From JACVRM01 sp963817375 (lineage in GTDB: Bacteria; Actinomycetota; Thermoleophilia; Gaiellales; Gaiellaceae): a DNA stretch of 64,000 nt. Below, one piece after another: positions 1 through 8,342 of this stretch. The notes below the pieces were generated by a model. The model was not told where the DNA came from, searched no databases, and worked only from the letters and a program-made list of their open reading frames with translations. Every line of letters starts with the position of its first letter. Position 1 is the first letter of the stretch. Where the stretch lies: positions 62,001 through 126,000 of the forward strand of contig CAWFOB010000002.1 of assembly GCA_963817375.1 (NCBI GenBank), given 5' to 3'. Made by a program: the position numbers and the translations under genes.

Positions 1-17
1 GTCTACGGAGACGAGTC

Positions 18-389
18 ATGAAGTACTCGCTCCTGATCTACAGCGATCCGTCACGCGCCGCTGCGATGTCGCCCGAGGAGATCGAGCAGGCCCGCGCAGA
101 GGTCATGCCGCAGTGGATCGAGCTCTTCGACTACCTCGGCTCGCACGCCAACTCGGTCGAGGGCTTCGAGCTCGACGGGCCCGACACGGCGAAGACGCTG
201 CGCTACGAGGACGGCCGGCCGGTCATCACCGACGGCCCGTACGCGGAGACGAAGGAGCTGATCGGCGGCCTGTTCCTGATCGAGTGCAACGACCTCGACG
301 AGGCGATCGACATGGCGGCGCGCGTGCCGATCGCGTCTCGCGGCTCGGTGGAGATCCGCCCACTGGTCGCGCGGGGGGCCGGCGGATAG
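18..389 (+). CDS. YciI-like DGPF-domain protein
   Basis: A 123-residue cytoplasmic protein of the YCII/DGPF family. The signature stretch DGPYAETKE lies at residues 72-80, preceded by a GRPVITDG segment, and the length matches single-domain members. The biochemical role is not established; the family has a dimeric alpha-beta ferredoxin-like fold. The ATG follows a GGAG motif by a few bases. Its stop codon (TAG, 387-389) overlaps the apparent beginning of the sigma factor gene, and DGPF proteins are the usual partners of ECF42-type sigma factors, so a functional link is likely. What lies upstream is outside the window. Confidence 0.85.
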   Translation: MKYSLLIYSDPSRAAAMSPEEIEQARAEVMPQWIELFDYLGSHANSVEGFELDGPDTAKTLRYEDGRPVITDGPYAETKELIGGLFLIECNDLDEAIDMAARVPIASRGSVEIRPLVARGAGG

Positions 390-1624
390 ACGCGGTCGCA
401 CGCGCGTTCCGCGAGGAGTGGGGGCGCTCGCTCGCCTACCTGGCGCGCACGCTCGGGGATCTCGATCGCGCCGAGGACGCCGTCCAGGACGCGTTCACGA
501 TCGCGCTCGAGCGCTGGCCGCGAGACGGCGTGCCCGCCAACCCGGGTGCGTGGATCGTCACCACGGCGCGGAACCGCGCGATCGACCGCATCCGCCGCGA
601 GCGGAACCTCGAGCGTAAGACGGAGCTGCTCGCGCGGCTGGAGGAGGTGGCGGCGACGGACGACCTCGACGAGAGCACGATCCCCGACGAGCGGCTCGGC
701 CTGCTCTTCACCTGCTGCCACCCCGCGCTCGCGCCCGATGCGCAGGTGGCGCTCACGCTGCGGCTGGTCGGCGGCCTCCAGACGCCGGAGATCGCCCGTG
801 CCTTCCTCCTGCCCGAGCCGACGCTGGCCCAGCGACTCGTGCGCGCGAAGCGGAAGATCCGGCAGGCCGGGATCCCGTTCCGCGTGCCGGCCGACCACCT
901 GCTTCCCGAGCGGCTGGGTGTCGTGCTCGCCGTCGTCTACCTGATCTTCAACGAGGGGTATGCGGCCACGGGCGGCTCCCTGCTCGTCCGCACGGAGCTG
1001 TGTGACGAGGCGATCCGCCTGGCACGGCTGCTCGCGGTGCTGATGCCCGACGAGCCGGAGGCGCTCGGCCTGCTCGCGCTCCTGCTCTTCCAGGACTCGC
1101 GGCGGCTCGCCCGCACGGGCGCCGACGGCGAGCTCGTCCTGCTCGCCGAGCAGGATCGCGCGGCCTGGAACGGCGCGGAGATCGCGGAAGGCACGCGCGT
1201 GCTCGACCGTGCGCTTCGGCTCCGCCGGCCCGGGCCGTACCAGCTACAGGCCGCCATCGCCGCGCTGCACTCCGAGGCGCCGACGGCGGATGCGACCGAC
1301 TGGCCACAGATCGCGGCGCTCTACGGCGAGCTCGCGCGCATCCAGCCCTCGCCGGTCGTCGAGCTCAACCGGGCCGTAGCCGTGGCGATGGCCGACGGGC
1401 CCGAAGCCGGGCTGGCCCGTCTCGACGGCCTTCACGAGCTCGAGCGCTACCACCTGCTCCACGCGACACGCGCCGACCTGCTGCGTCGGCTTGGGCGCAC
1501 GGACGAGGCGGCGGCGGCCTACCGGCGGGCACTCGACCTGGCGACGAACCCGGTCGAGCGAGCCTTCCTCGAACGGCGCCTAGGCGAGGTCGCTCAGGGC
1601 GAGCTCGACCGCCTCGGCGGGTGA
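386..1624 (+). CDS. ECF42-type RNA polymerase sigma factor with C-terminal TPR-like extension
   Basis: Alternative sigma factor of about 412 residues, longer than a normal ECF sigma (about 190) because of a C-terminal helical repeat region typical of ECF42/DUF6596 proteins. Sigma region 2 is visible in the AEDAVQDAFTIALERWP stretch, region 4 around LTLRLVGGLQTPEIARAFL with the RLVRAKRKIR helix, and TPR-like repeats near the end (ATRADLLRRLGRTDEAAAAY). The frame has no ATG, GTG or TTG between 389 and region 2. The position that fits family alignments is an ATA at 386 inside the overlap ATAG; the nearest canonical start is GTG 284, which would overlap the DGPF gene by 106 bases. Its 3' end overlaps the convergent gene by 45 bases. 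Function sure, start unsure. Confidence 0.85.
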   Translation: MDAVARAFREEWGRSLAYLARTLGDLDRAEDAVQDAFTIALERWPRDGVPANPGAWIVTTARNRAIDRIRRERNLERKTELLARLEEVAATDDLDESTIPDERLGLLFTCCHPALAPDAQVALTLRLVGGLQTPEIARAFLLPEPTLAQRLVRAKRKIRQAGIPFRVPADHLLPERLGVVLAVVYLIFNEGYAATGGSLLVRTELCDEAIRLARLLAVLMPDEPEALGLLALLLFQDSRRLARTGADGELVLLAEQDRAAWNGAEIAEGTRVLDRALRLRRPGPYQLQAAIAALHSEAPTADATDWPQIAALYGELARIQPSPVVELNRAVAVAMADGPEAGLARLDGLHELERYHLLHATRADLLRRLGRTDEAAAAYRRALDLATNPVERAFLERRLGEVAQGELDRLGG

Positions 1625-2020
1625 GCCCGCCCGGTCGACGCCGCGAAGCTCCCAGCCCGGCTCGACCACCACGACACGGCGGCCGAGACGCATTGCGAAC
1701 CCGATCTCGGCCAGCGTGCCCCACGAGCCGCCGACCGCGATCACGGCGTCGCCCGATGCGACGACGGCGAGATTCCGCGCATGGCCGATCCCGGTGACGA
1801 CCACGTGGTCACTCCACTCGTTCGCCCCGGCGCGGCTCTCGCCGGGAACGATCGCGATCGTCGTCCCGCCGGCGGCCTTGGCGCCCCGCGCGGCCGCGGC
1901 CATCACCTCGCCGCCGCCGCCGGTCACGACGGTGGCCCCGCGCTCGGCCAGCAGCCGGCCGACCTCCTCGGCCCGGCCGGCGTGCTCCGCCCCGCTCCCG
2001 ATCACGGACACCTGGATCAT
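1580..2020 (-). CDS. TIGR00725-like LOG/Rossmann-fold protein
   Basis: A 146-residue protein of the LOG (lysine decarboxylase-like) superfamily, closest to the TIGR00725 group. It begins MIQVSVIGSG, an initial beta strand of a nucleotide-binding fold, has a GGGGEVM loop at residues 34-40 and VGGSWGTLAEIGF at about 96-108, matching the PGGxGTxxE motif region with W in place of one glycine-adjacent residue. LOG proteins cleave cytokinin-like nucleotide monophosphates, but that activity cannot be assumed for this subgroup. The ATG at 2020 was preferred over the longer open frame because homology starts there. It converges on and overlaps the sigma factor gene at 1580-1624. Confidence 0.75.
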   Translation of the reverse strand: MIQVSVIGSGAEHAGRAEEVGRLLAERGATVVTGGGGEVMAAAARGAKAAGGTTIAIVPGESRAGANEWSDHVVVTGIGHARNLAVVASGDAVIAVGGSWGTLAEIGFAMRLGRRVVVVEPGWELRGVDRAGSPAEAVELALSDLA

Positions 2021-2042
2021 GCGCCGATGGTAGAAGCGACCC

Positions 2043-2807
2043 GTGGAGCGCGCGGCTGACCACCTCGAGCGGGCGTTCGCGTTCCTGCGCCGCGGCGACG
2101 TGCGCGGGACGGCGGAGCGGCCGTCGCGCTTCGGCACCGCAGTGCTCACGCCAGAGCTGCCGTTTCGCTACGACTCGAACCTGCTGTACGTCGACGAGCC
2201 TGTCCCCTCCCCCGAGGAGCTCGCCGCCGAGGCCGACCGGATCTTCTCGGACGCCGGCCTGAGCCATCGCGCGATCCTGTTCCGGCATGCGGAGGAGGGT
2301 GAGCGCGTCGCGGCCGGCCTCCCGGGCTGGGAGCCCGAGCGGCACATCGTCATGGTGCAGCTGCGCGAGCCGGAGCCGGTCAACACGAATGCCGTGGCGG
2401 AAGTCGGCCACGAGGGCGTCCGCGCCGCCCGCAAGCGCATGATCAGCACCTACGAGTGGAGTACGCCCGCGGTCACGACGCAGCTGCTCGACTACAAGCC
2501 GCTGCTCGAGCGATGGGTGACCGTGCGCTCGTTCGGGGCGCTCGAAAACGGCGACGTCATCTCGTACGCCGACCTCTACAGCGACGGCCGCGACGCCCAG
2601 ATCGAGGACGTGGCCACCCTCCCGGAGCACCGCGGGCGCGGCCACGCCAAGGCCGTCGTCACCCGCGCGAGCGAGGAGGCGCGCAGCGCGGGCGCCGACT
2701 TCGTCTTCCTCGTCGCCGACGCCGAGGACTGGCCGCAGGAGCTGTATCGGCGGCTCGGCTTCGACATCGTCGGGCGCTACGTGAAGCTGCTCCGCCGCGG
2801 GGAGTAG
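2043..2807 (+). CDS. GNAT-family N-acetyltransferase
   Basis: A 254-residue protein with a C-terminal GNAT acetyltransferase fold. The acetyl-CoA binding motif A reads VATLPEHRGRGHAKAVV at roughly residues 190-206, followed by the FVFLVADAEDWPQELYRRLGF segment (split here as a beta strand, an AEDWPQ loop and the YRRLGF helix) characteristic of the family. The N-terminal 110 residues are less conserved and probably shape substrate binding. Translation starts at a GTG, 23 bases from the divergent LOG-like gene, so the two share a very short promoter region. The substrate cannot be deduced. Confidence 0.8.
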   Translation: MERAADHLERAFAFLRRGDVRGTAERPSRFGTAVLTPELPFRYDSNLLYVDEPVPSPEELAAEADRIFSDAGLSHRAILFRHAEEGERVAAGLPGWEPERHIVMVQLREPEPVNTNAVAEVGHEGVRAARKRMISTYEWSTPAVTTQLLDYKPLLERWVTVRSFGALENGDVISYADLYSDGRDAQIEDVATLPEHRGRGHAKAVVTRASEEARSAGADFVFLVADAEDWPQELYRRLGFDIVGRYVKLLRRGE

Positions 2808-2817
2808 CATCCCGCCC

Positions 2818-3015
2818 ATGGGACTGCGGGAATGGTGGGGACGCCTCGTGGGCGACGGCGACCGGCTGGAGCGGGAAGACGACGCGATCCGCAACGCCGG
2901 CCCGGACGGGCCCGCGCCGCTCGAGGACTACGAGGGCATCAAGGACGACGTCGAGGTAAAGGAATACGACTTCGCCGGGGCGGAAGCCGCGGAGGAAGAT
3001 GAGGAGGCGACCTGA
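2818..3015 (+). CDS. small acidic hypothetical protein beginning MGLREWW
   Basis: A 65-residue protein that I do not recognise. It opens with MGLREWWGRLVGDGDR, a short amphipathic tryptophan-rich helix, then becomes strongly acidic (many D and E, ending EEDEEAT). There is no signal peptide or membrane segment. Ten bases separate it from the GNAT gene and it overlaps the following paralogue by the last base of its TGA, so the three are probably co-transcribed. The next gene starts with nearly the same MGLREWW peptide, indicating a tandem duplication of a small two-part protein. Confidence 0.6.
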   Translation: MGLREWWGRLVGDGDRLEREDDAIRNAGPDGPAPLEDYEGIKDDVEVKEYDFAGAEAAEEDEEAT

Positions 3016-3210
3016 TGGGCCTGCGCGAGTGGTGGGATCGAGTTACGGGGAGTGGCGCGGCGAAGCAGAAAGCGGAGGAGGAGGGCCTCTCCGAGCCGTC
3101 GGAGGCGGCGTACGACGACGTACGAAGCCGACAAGGCAGACAGGGCGGCCGACCAGCGCGACCCTGGCATCATCGGGATGGGCCAGGGGGACGACCGGGG
3201 CGGCTTCTAG
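3015..3210 (+). pseudogene. frameshifted paralogue of the MGLREWW protein
   Basis: The start reads MGLREWWDRVTGSG, matching the upstream gene, behind a GAGGAGG ribosome site inside that gene. At about 3111-3121 the reading frame should change: skipping one G near 3120 joins ...EAAYDD to YEADKADRAADQ and then GIIGMGQGDDRGGF, ending at TAG 3208-3210. Without the correction the frame runs on into sequence antisense to ligD. The restored product would be about 64 residues, the same size as its neighbour. Its stop codon overlaps the stop of the convergent ligD. The extra base may be a real mutation or an assembly error. Confidence 0.5.
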
Positions 3211-5543
3211 CTCTCCAGCTTCTTCAGCGCCGGCTCGAGGCGCTGCCTCGTCTCCAGCACCGGCGCGTACAGGTCGCCGAGGCGCTCGACGCGCGCCAGC
3301 ACGGCCTCCATCGTGAACGCCGTCGGGATCGAGGTCGGTGGTGACCTCGTCCCAGCGCAGCGGCGTCGACACCGACGCGCCGGCTCGCGGCCGCACCGAG
3401 TAGACGCTCGCGATCGTCTTGCCCTCGCCGTTCTGGTTCGCGTCGACCAGCACGCCGCGGCGCTTCGCCTTCGACCACTCGGTGGTGACGAGCCCGCGGT
3501 GCGTCCGTGCGAGTGCGCCGGCGACGATCTCCGCGAAGCGGCGCGTATCGGCGTAGGTGTAGCGGCGCTCGACCGGGACGAGCACGTGGATGCCCTTCGA
3601 CCCGCTCGTCTTCGGGAAGCACTCGAGGCCGAGCGCGTCCATCACCTGCTTCACGAGCAGCGCGACCTCGACCGTCTCGGGGAAGCCGACGCCTTGCTGA
3701 GGGGTCGAGGTCGAACAGGACGAAGTCGGGGCGGTCCGGCCGATCGATGCGCGAGTACCACGCGTTGAGGTCGATGCAGCCCATGTTCACCATCCAGAGC
3801 AGCGACAGCTCGTCGTTCACGAGCGGCGCCTGGATCTCGCGGGTGCGCCGCGGCGCCTCGCGCGTCGTCGCCCTGACGGGCACGCGCTTGATCCACTCCG
3901 GCATCCCGCGCGGGGCGTCCTTCTGGAAGAAGAAGTCGCCCTGCCAGCCGTCGGGGTAGCGCTTGAGCGTGAACGGCCGGTCGCGCAGGTACGGCACCAC
4001 GGTCGGCGCGATCGTCACGGTAGTAGGCGAGCAGGTCGCCCTTCGTGATGCCTTCGTCCGGCCAGAAGACCTTGTCGAGGTTCGAGAGCTTCAGCAGGTG
4101 CCCGCCGCTCGAGATCTCGTTCTCGACCGGCAGCTCCTGACGAACGTCCTGCGGCGCCTTGTCGGAGCGCAGCCCCTGGTAGACCGGCTGGCGCAGATGC
4201 TCGTCGTGCGTCCACTCGCTGAACGAGACCTCGCACACGAGCTTCGGCTCGACCCACACGACTGCGTCGCGGCGGACGCGCGGCATCTTCGGCGCCTCGC
4301 GCGAACGGCGTGCCCGCGCGTTCGAGCGGTCGGAGCTTCTCGAGCAACCGGTCGATCTCGGCCTCGGTGAAGCCGGTGCCGACGTTGCCGACGTAGCGAA
4401 GCTCGCGCCCGCGGTACACGCCCAGGATGAGTGCCCCGAACCCGGCGGAGCGGCGCCCCTGGCCTTTCGTGTAGCCGCAGATCACGAACTCCTGGCGGCC
4501 GTGCGTCTTGATCTTCTGCCAGTCGCGGGTGCGTTTCCCGGACAGGTACCGCGAGGCCGCCTTCTTCGCCATGATCCCCTCGAGCTGCTGCTCCTCGGCG
4601 GCCTTGAAGAGGCTGGGGCCGTCGTCGAACGCCTCGGAGAGGCGGACGGTCCGGTTGCGCCTGTCGAGCAGCGCCTCGAGCCGCGCGCGGCGCTCGGTCA
4701 GCGGTAGGTCGATGACCGGTTCGCCCTCGATCTCGAGGACGTCGAAGACGAAGTAGGCGATCGGCGTGTCGGGCTTGCCCTGCTGCATGAGCGAGAAGCT
4801 CGAGCGCCCGCGGTCGTCAAGTGCGCAGACCTCGCCGTCGAGCACGCAGTCGGGCGAGCGCACGGCCCGCGGCAGTGCGCTCGCGACCGAGCGGAAGCGC
4901 TCGGTGAGGTCGTTGCCGCGCCGGCTCGCGAGCGTGGCGCCCTCCCCGGCGACGAGTCGCGCGAGCGCTCGGTACCCGTCCCACTTGACTTCGAACAGCC
5001 ACCCCGGCCCCGTCGGCACCGTGTCGGAGAGGGTGGCGAGCATCGGCGCGTACTCGGGCCGCTTTCGCGCACCTGGTGCGGAGCCGTCTCGCTTGCGGAG
5101 CAGCAGCCAGTTCTTCTCCTGCCCGTCCAGATGGGCGGGGACAAGCGTCCACGTCCCTTCGAGCCGTTCGCCGTGCAGGCGGACGGTCAGAGCCCCCGTC
5201 GCGCTTCTCCTCGAGCCAGCTCGAACGTGCCGTGATCCCAGACCTCGACGGTGCCCGCACCGTACTGCCCCTTGGGGATCTCGCCCTCGAAGGTCGCGTA
5301 CTCGAGCGGGTGGTCCTCGACGTGCACGGCGAGCGCGCGTGCGCCCGGCTCGAGCGGAATGCCTTTTGGCACCGCCCAGCTCGCGAGCGCACCGCCGATT
5401 TCCAGGCGAAAGTCGTAGTGCAGGCGGCGCGCGTCGTGGCGCTGCACGACGAAAATCGGCTGTTTTCCAGCCTTTTCCTTGCCCTTGAAGGGCTCCGGCG
5501 TCTTCTTCGGGTCGCGTTTTCGCCGGTATTCCCGCAACGACAT
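3207..5543 (-). pseudogene. ligD: ATP-dependent DNA ligase D (PE-ligase-polymerase), multiply frameshifted
   Basis: Non-homologous end-joining enzyme LigD, in three recognisable parts in Pseudomonas order. A 3'-phosphoesterase domain (about 5543-5200) contains RHDARRLHYDFRLE and DHPLEYATFEGEIP. The ligase domain (about 5150-4270) contains the lysine motif FEVKWDGYR, LDGEVCALD, EGIMAKKA and KIKTH. The primase-polymerase domain (about 4130-3207) contains VFWPDEGITKGDLLAYY, FVLFDLDP and SKGIHVLVPV and ends EPALKKLES. Consecutive pieces lie in different frames, with breaks near 5215, 5190, 4300, 4022, 3703 and 3322; most are repaired by removing one base from a C or G run. No Ku gene is in the window. 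Start ATG 5543 was chosen; ATG 5561 is an alternative. Either a decaying gene or indel errors. Confidence 0.85.
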
Positions 5544-5612
5544 GGCCGAATTTCTAACCATCGGCGCAGCCGATGGCCGGGGGATAAGGCTGTGGATGGT
5601 GTGGAAAACGCC

Positions 5613-6575
5613 CTAGGAGGGGGCGGCGGAGGGTGCGAGCGCCTCGGTGAAGACGCCGATCCTACGGAAGCGCTCCCGGCGGCGTCGGCGCAACTGATCG
5701 CCGGGGATGCCCTCGAGGCCGCCCAGCGCATCCGACAGCGAGCGCGCCAGCAGCCGGGCGGACTCGTCGTGGTCGGTGTGGGCACCGCCCGGCGGCTCCT
5801 GCACGATCCCGTCGATGACGCCGAGCTCGAGGCAGTGGCGCGCGTCCGGGCGCAGGGCCGCGGCCGCCTTGGGCGCCTCGTTGGCGTCGCGCCAGAGGAT
5901 TGCGGCGCAGCCCTCGGGCGAGATCACCGAGTACAGCGCGTTCTCCTGCATCAGCACCTTGTCGGCCAGCGCGATCGCGATCGCGCCGCCGGAGCCGCCT
6001 TCGCCGATGATGGTGCTGACGATCGGGACGGGCAGCCGGGCCATGATCGCCTGCGAGGCCGCGATGGCGCCGCCCTGCCCGTGCTGCTCGGCGGCGACGC
6101 CCGGGTACGCACCCGGCGTGTCGACGAACGTGAGCAGCGGGAAGCCGTGGCGCTCGGCGAGCCTCATGGCGCGCATCGCCTTGCGGTAGCCCTCCGGGTA
6201 CGCCATGCCGAAGTTCCGCCGTGTGCGCTCGGCGATGTCGCGGCCCTTCTGCTGGCCGATCACGATCACGGTGCGGCCCTCGAAGTGGGCGATGCCGGCG
6301 ACGACCGCCAGGTCGTCGGCGCGTGCGCGATCGCCGTGGATCTCGACGAAGTCCTCGCAGATCCGGTCGATGTAGTCGAGCGCGTACGGGCGCTCTTCGT
6401 GCCTGGCGAGCTTGACCGACCGCCAGATCTCGTCCTCGTCGATCGGCGCGCCGATGCGGTCGAGCTGGCGCTGGAGCTTCGCGAGCTCGCCCGAGACACG
6501 GGCGCCGCGCAGGAGCGGCAGCGAGCGCAGCTTGCTCAGCCGCTCGCGGAGGCGGATCTCGTCCTCAGCGGCCAT
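5613..6575 (-). CDS. accA: acetyl-CoA carboxylase carboxyltransferase subunit alpha
   Basis: A 320-residue AccA, full length for the family. With AccD it forms the carboxyltransferase that moves CO2 from carboxybiotin to acetyl-CoA, giving malonyl-CoA for fatty acid synthesis. Visible hallmarks are the N-terminal helical segment ending EIHGDRARADD, the crotonase-type core with TFVDTPGAYPGVAAEQHGQG, and the oxyanion-forming glycines in IIGEGGSGGAIAIALAD followed by NALYSVISPEGCAAILW. The gene overlaps the 3' end of accD by 11 bases, so translation is coupled. It is the last gene of a long minus-strand fatty-acid operon, before ligD. Confidence 0.97.
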   Translation of the reverse strand: MAAEDEIRLRERLSKLRSLPLLRGARVSGELAKLQRQLDRIGAPIDEDEIWRSVKLARHEERPYALDYIDRICEDFVEIHGDRARADDLAVVAGIAHFEGRTVIVIGQQKGRDIAERTRRNFGMAYPEGYRKAMRAMRLAERHGFPLLTFVDTPGAYPGVAAEQHGQGGAIAASQAIMARLPVPIVSTIIGEGGSGGAIAIALADKVLMQENALYSVISPEGCAAILWRDANEAPKAAAALRPDARHCLELGVIDGIVQEPPGGAHTDHDESARLLARSLSDALGGLEGIPGDQLRRRRRERFRRIGVFTEALAPSAAPS

Positions 6576-7410
6576 CGAAGAGCATCAGCACGCGGGTGAC
6601 GTAGTCGCGGAGCTCGGTCCGGGGGACGATCGCGTCGAGGTGGCCGAAGCGGTAGTTCGACTCGGCCAACCCGAAGTCGTCGGGAAGCTTCTCGCGCGTG
6701 GTCTGCTGGACGACGCGCGGGCCGGTGAAGGCAAGGAGAGCACCCGGCTCGGCGATCGTGATGTCGCCCAGCGTGGCGAAGCTGGCCAGCACGCCGGCCG
6801 TGGTCGGGTGCGCCATGACAGTCACCATCGCGCCGCCGGCGTCGTGGAGGTCGGCGACCGCGCAGACCGTCTTCGGCAGCTGCATCAGCGACAGGATCCC
6901 CTCCTGCATGCGCGCGCCGCCCGAGGCGGTCACCGTCACGAGCGGGACGCCGCGCTCGGCCGCACCCTCGCACGCGCGTGCGAACTTCTCGCCGACGACG
7001 CTGCCCATCGAGCCGCCCATGAACCCGAAGTCCATGACAGCCAGCTCGCAGTCGTGGCCGCCGACCGCGCCGGCGCCGATCACCATTGCGTCTCCGAGAC
7101 CGGTGGCCAGCTCCGCCTCGGCGATTCGCTCCGTGTACGGGCGCAGGTCGAAGAAGTCGAGCGGATCCTTCGAGCGCAGGCCGGAGGCCTCCTCCGTGAA
7201 GCTGCCCTCGTCCGCGAGCTGCTCGATGCGCGCGCGCGCGTGGACAGGGAAATGGTGCCCGCACTGCGGGCAGACGCGCAGGGTGCGATCGAGCTCGTCG
7301 TCGCGGTAGTGCGAGCCGCAGGAAGGGCACGTGTTGGCCGGTCGCTTGCCGTCGGCGTCGGGCTCCGGGTCATGCCGGTGCTCGATCGAGACGTCGATCC
7401 GCTCTGCCAC
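6565..7410 (-). CDS. accD: acetyl-CoA carboxylase carboxyltransferase subunit beta
   Basis: A 281-residue AccD, partner of the AccA encoded immediately downstream. A four-cysteine zinc ribbon is clear at C28, C31, C47 and C50 (CPSCGS...CPQCGHHF). The crotonase core contains VMDFGFMGGSMGSVVGEKF and VTASGGARMQEGILSLMQ. Start is GTG 7410. Many actinobacteria use fused AccBC plus PccB-like subunits instead, so separate AccA and AccD polypeptides are informative about lineage. Twenty bases separate it from the tandem-GNAT gene on the same strand. Confidence 0.97.
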   Translation of the reverse strand: MAERIDVSIEHRHDPEPDADGKRPANTCPSCGSHYRDDELDRTLRVCPQCGHHFPVHARARIEQLADEGSFTEEASGLRSKDPLDFFDLRPYTERIAEAELATGLGDAMVIGAGAVGGHDCELAVMDFGFMGGSMGSVVGEKFARACEGAAERGVPLVTVTASGGARMQEGILSLMQLPKTVCAVADLHDAGGAMVTVMAHPTTAGVLASFATLGDITIAEPGALLAFTGPRVVQQTTREKLPDDFGLAESNYRFGHLDAIVPRTELRDYVTRVLMLFDGR

Positions 7411-7430
7411 GAACGAAGTCTACGCGGGAC

Positions 7431-8342
7431 TCATACGACGGCTTCGTACACGTCGAACTGCTGCGTGGGCGCCATCCCCGCCCGCTCGTAGAGCCTGACG
7501 GCGCCGGTGAGGTTCTCCGCGTCGACGCCGAGCCCGACCTTCGGGCGGCCGCGGCTGCGCAGCTCGGCGAACGAGTGCAGGAGCAGCGCGAGCGCAAGAC
7601 CGCGGCGGCGCCACGGCCGCCGCACGGCGAGCACCTCGACCCAGCCGAGGTCGGGGTCGCCCTCGGCGCTCGGGCGGCAGAGCGACATGCCGGCGATCTC
7701 GTGCCCGTCCCACGCGACGAACCAGAGCGAAGGGTCCCAGTCGCCTGGCACGAGGAGGCCGCGCCACGTCTCGAACGACATCGGCGCCGATCCCCAGTGA
7801 TCCTGGAACGCCTCCTCGTCGGCCTGGTGGATGCGCTCCAGGTCGCGCTCAGGGTCGAGCGGGCGCAGCTCGACGCCCTCGGGCCAGACGGGCGCCGCGG
7901 GCGGCTCGTCGAGCGAGGCGACCATGCGGAAGAAGTGGCGGACGAGGCTGTAGCCGTTCTGCTTGTAGATGCCCGCGACGCGCTCGTCGGGCTGCGCACA
8001 GCCGGCGTGGATCTGCGTCCCGGGCCGCCCGCGTTCCCGGGCCAGGCGGTCGGCCTCGGCAAAGAGCTCCTCGCCGAGCTCCACGGTGCCGAGCTCCGGG
8101 TGGATCGTGACGCGCATCCAGATGATCGCGTGATCCTCCGCAACGTCGACCGCGGCCGCCATCCCCGCGAAGCGGCCGTCGGGCAGCACGGCCGCCCGGA
8201 GCTCCGCGCCCGGCAGGGCGAACCACTGCTCGACCTCCGCGGCATCGCTGATGTTCTCACCCCACATCGCGTGGCCGTGCGCGTTCAGCAGCTCGACGGC
8301 GGCCTCGACCTCGTCAGGCCGCGGGGACCGGATCTCAGGCAT
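7431..8342 (-). CDS. tandem-GNAT acetyltransferase, MshD-like architecture
   Basis: A 303-residue protein with two GNAT domains in tandem, the arrangement seen in mycothiol synthase MshD. The C-terminal domain is the better conserved: LGWVEVLAVRRPWRRRG is the acetyl-CoA pyrophosphate loop and NLTGAVRLYERAGM the final helix. The N-terminal domain is degenerate but keeps ERAGI-like and GTVELGEELFAEADRLARERG features. The ATG at 8342 is preferred; it overlaps the upstream paralogue by eight bases. The neighbouring gene encodes a protein of the same layout, so the pair arose by duplication. Whether either makes mycothiol is not shown. Confidence 0.75.
   Translation of the reverse strand: MPEIRSPRPDEVEAAVELLNAHGHAMWGENISDAAEVEQWFALPGAELRAAVLPDGRFAGMAAAVDVAEDHAIIWMRVTIHPELGTVELGEELFAEADRLARERGRPGTQIHAGCAQPDERVAGIYKQNGYSLVRHFFRMVASLDEPPAAPVWPEGVELRPLDPERDLERIHQADEEAFQDHWGSAPMSFETWRGLLVPGDWDPSLWFVAWDGHEIAGMSLCRPSAEGDPDLGWVEVLAVRRPWRRRGLALALLLHSFAELRSRGRPKVGLGVDAENLTGAVRLYERAGMAPTQQFDVYEAVV

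Noticed and set aside
113..388. N-terminal extension of the sigma factor frame
   Set aside because: The frame is open from GTG 113 but overlaps the DGPF gene entirely and the encoded peptide is arginine-rich shadow sequence without family similarity.
3210..3344. Continuation of the second MGLREWW gene to 3344
   Set aside because: After position 3120 this frame encodes shadow sequence antisense to ligD; the coherent charged peptide is in the adjacent frame and ends at 3210.
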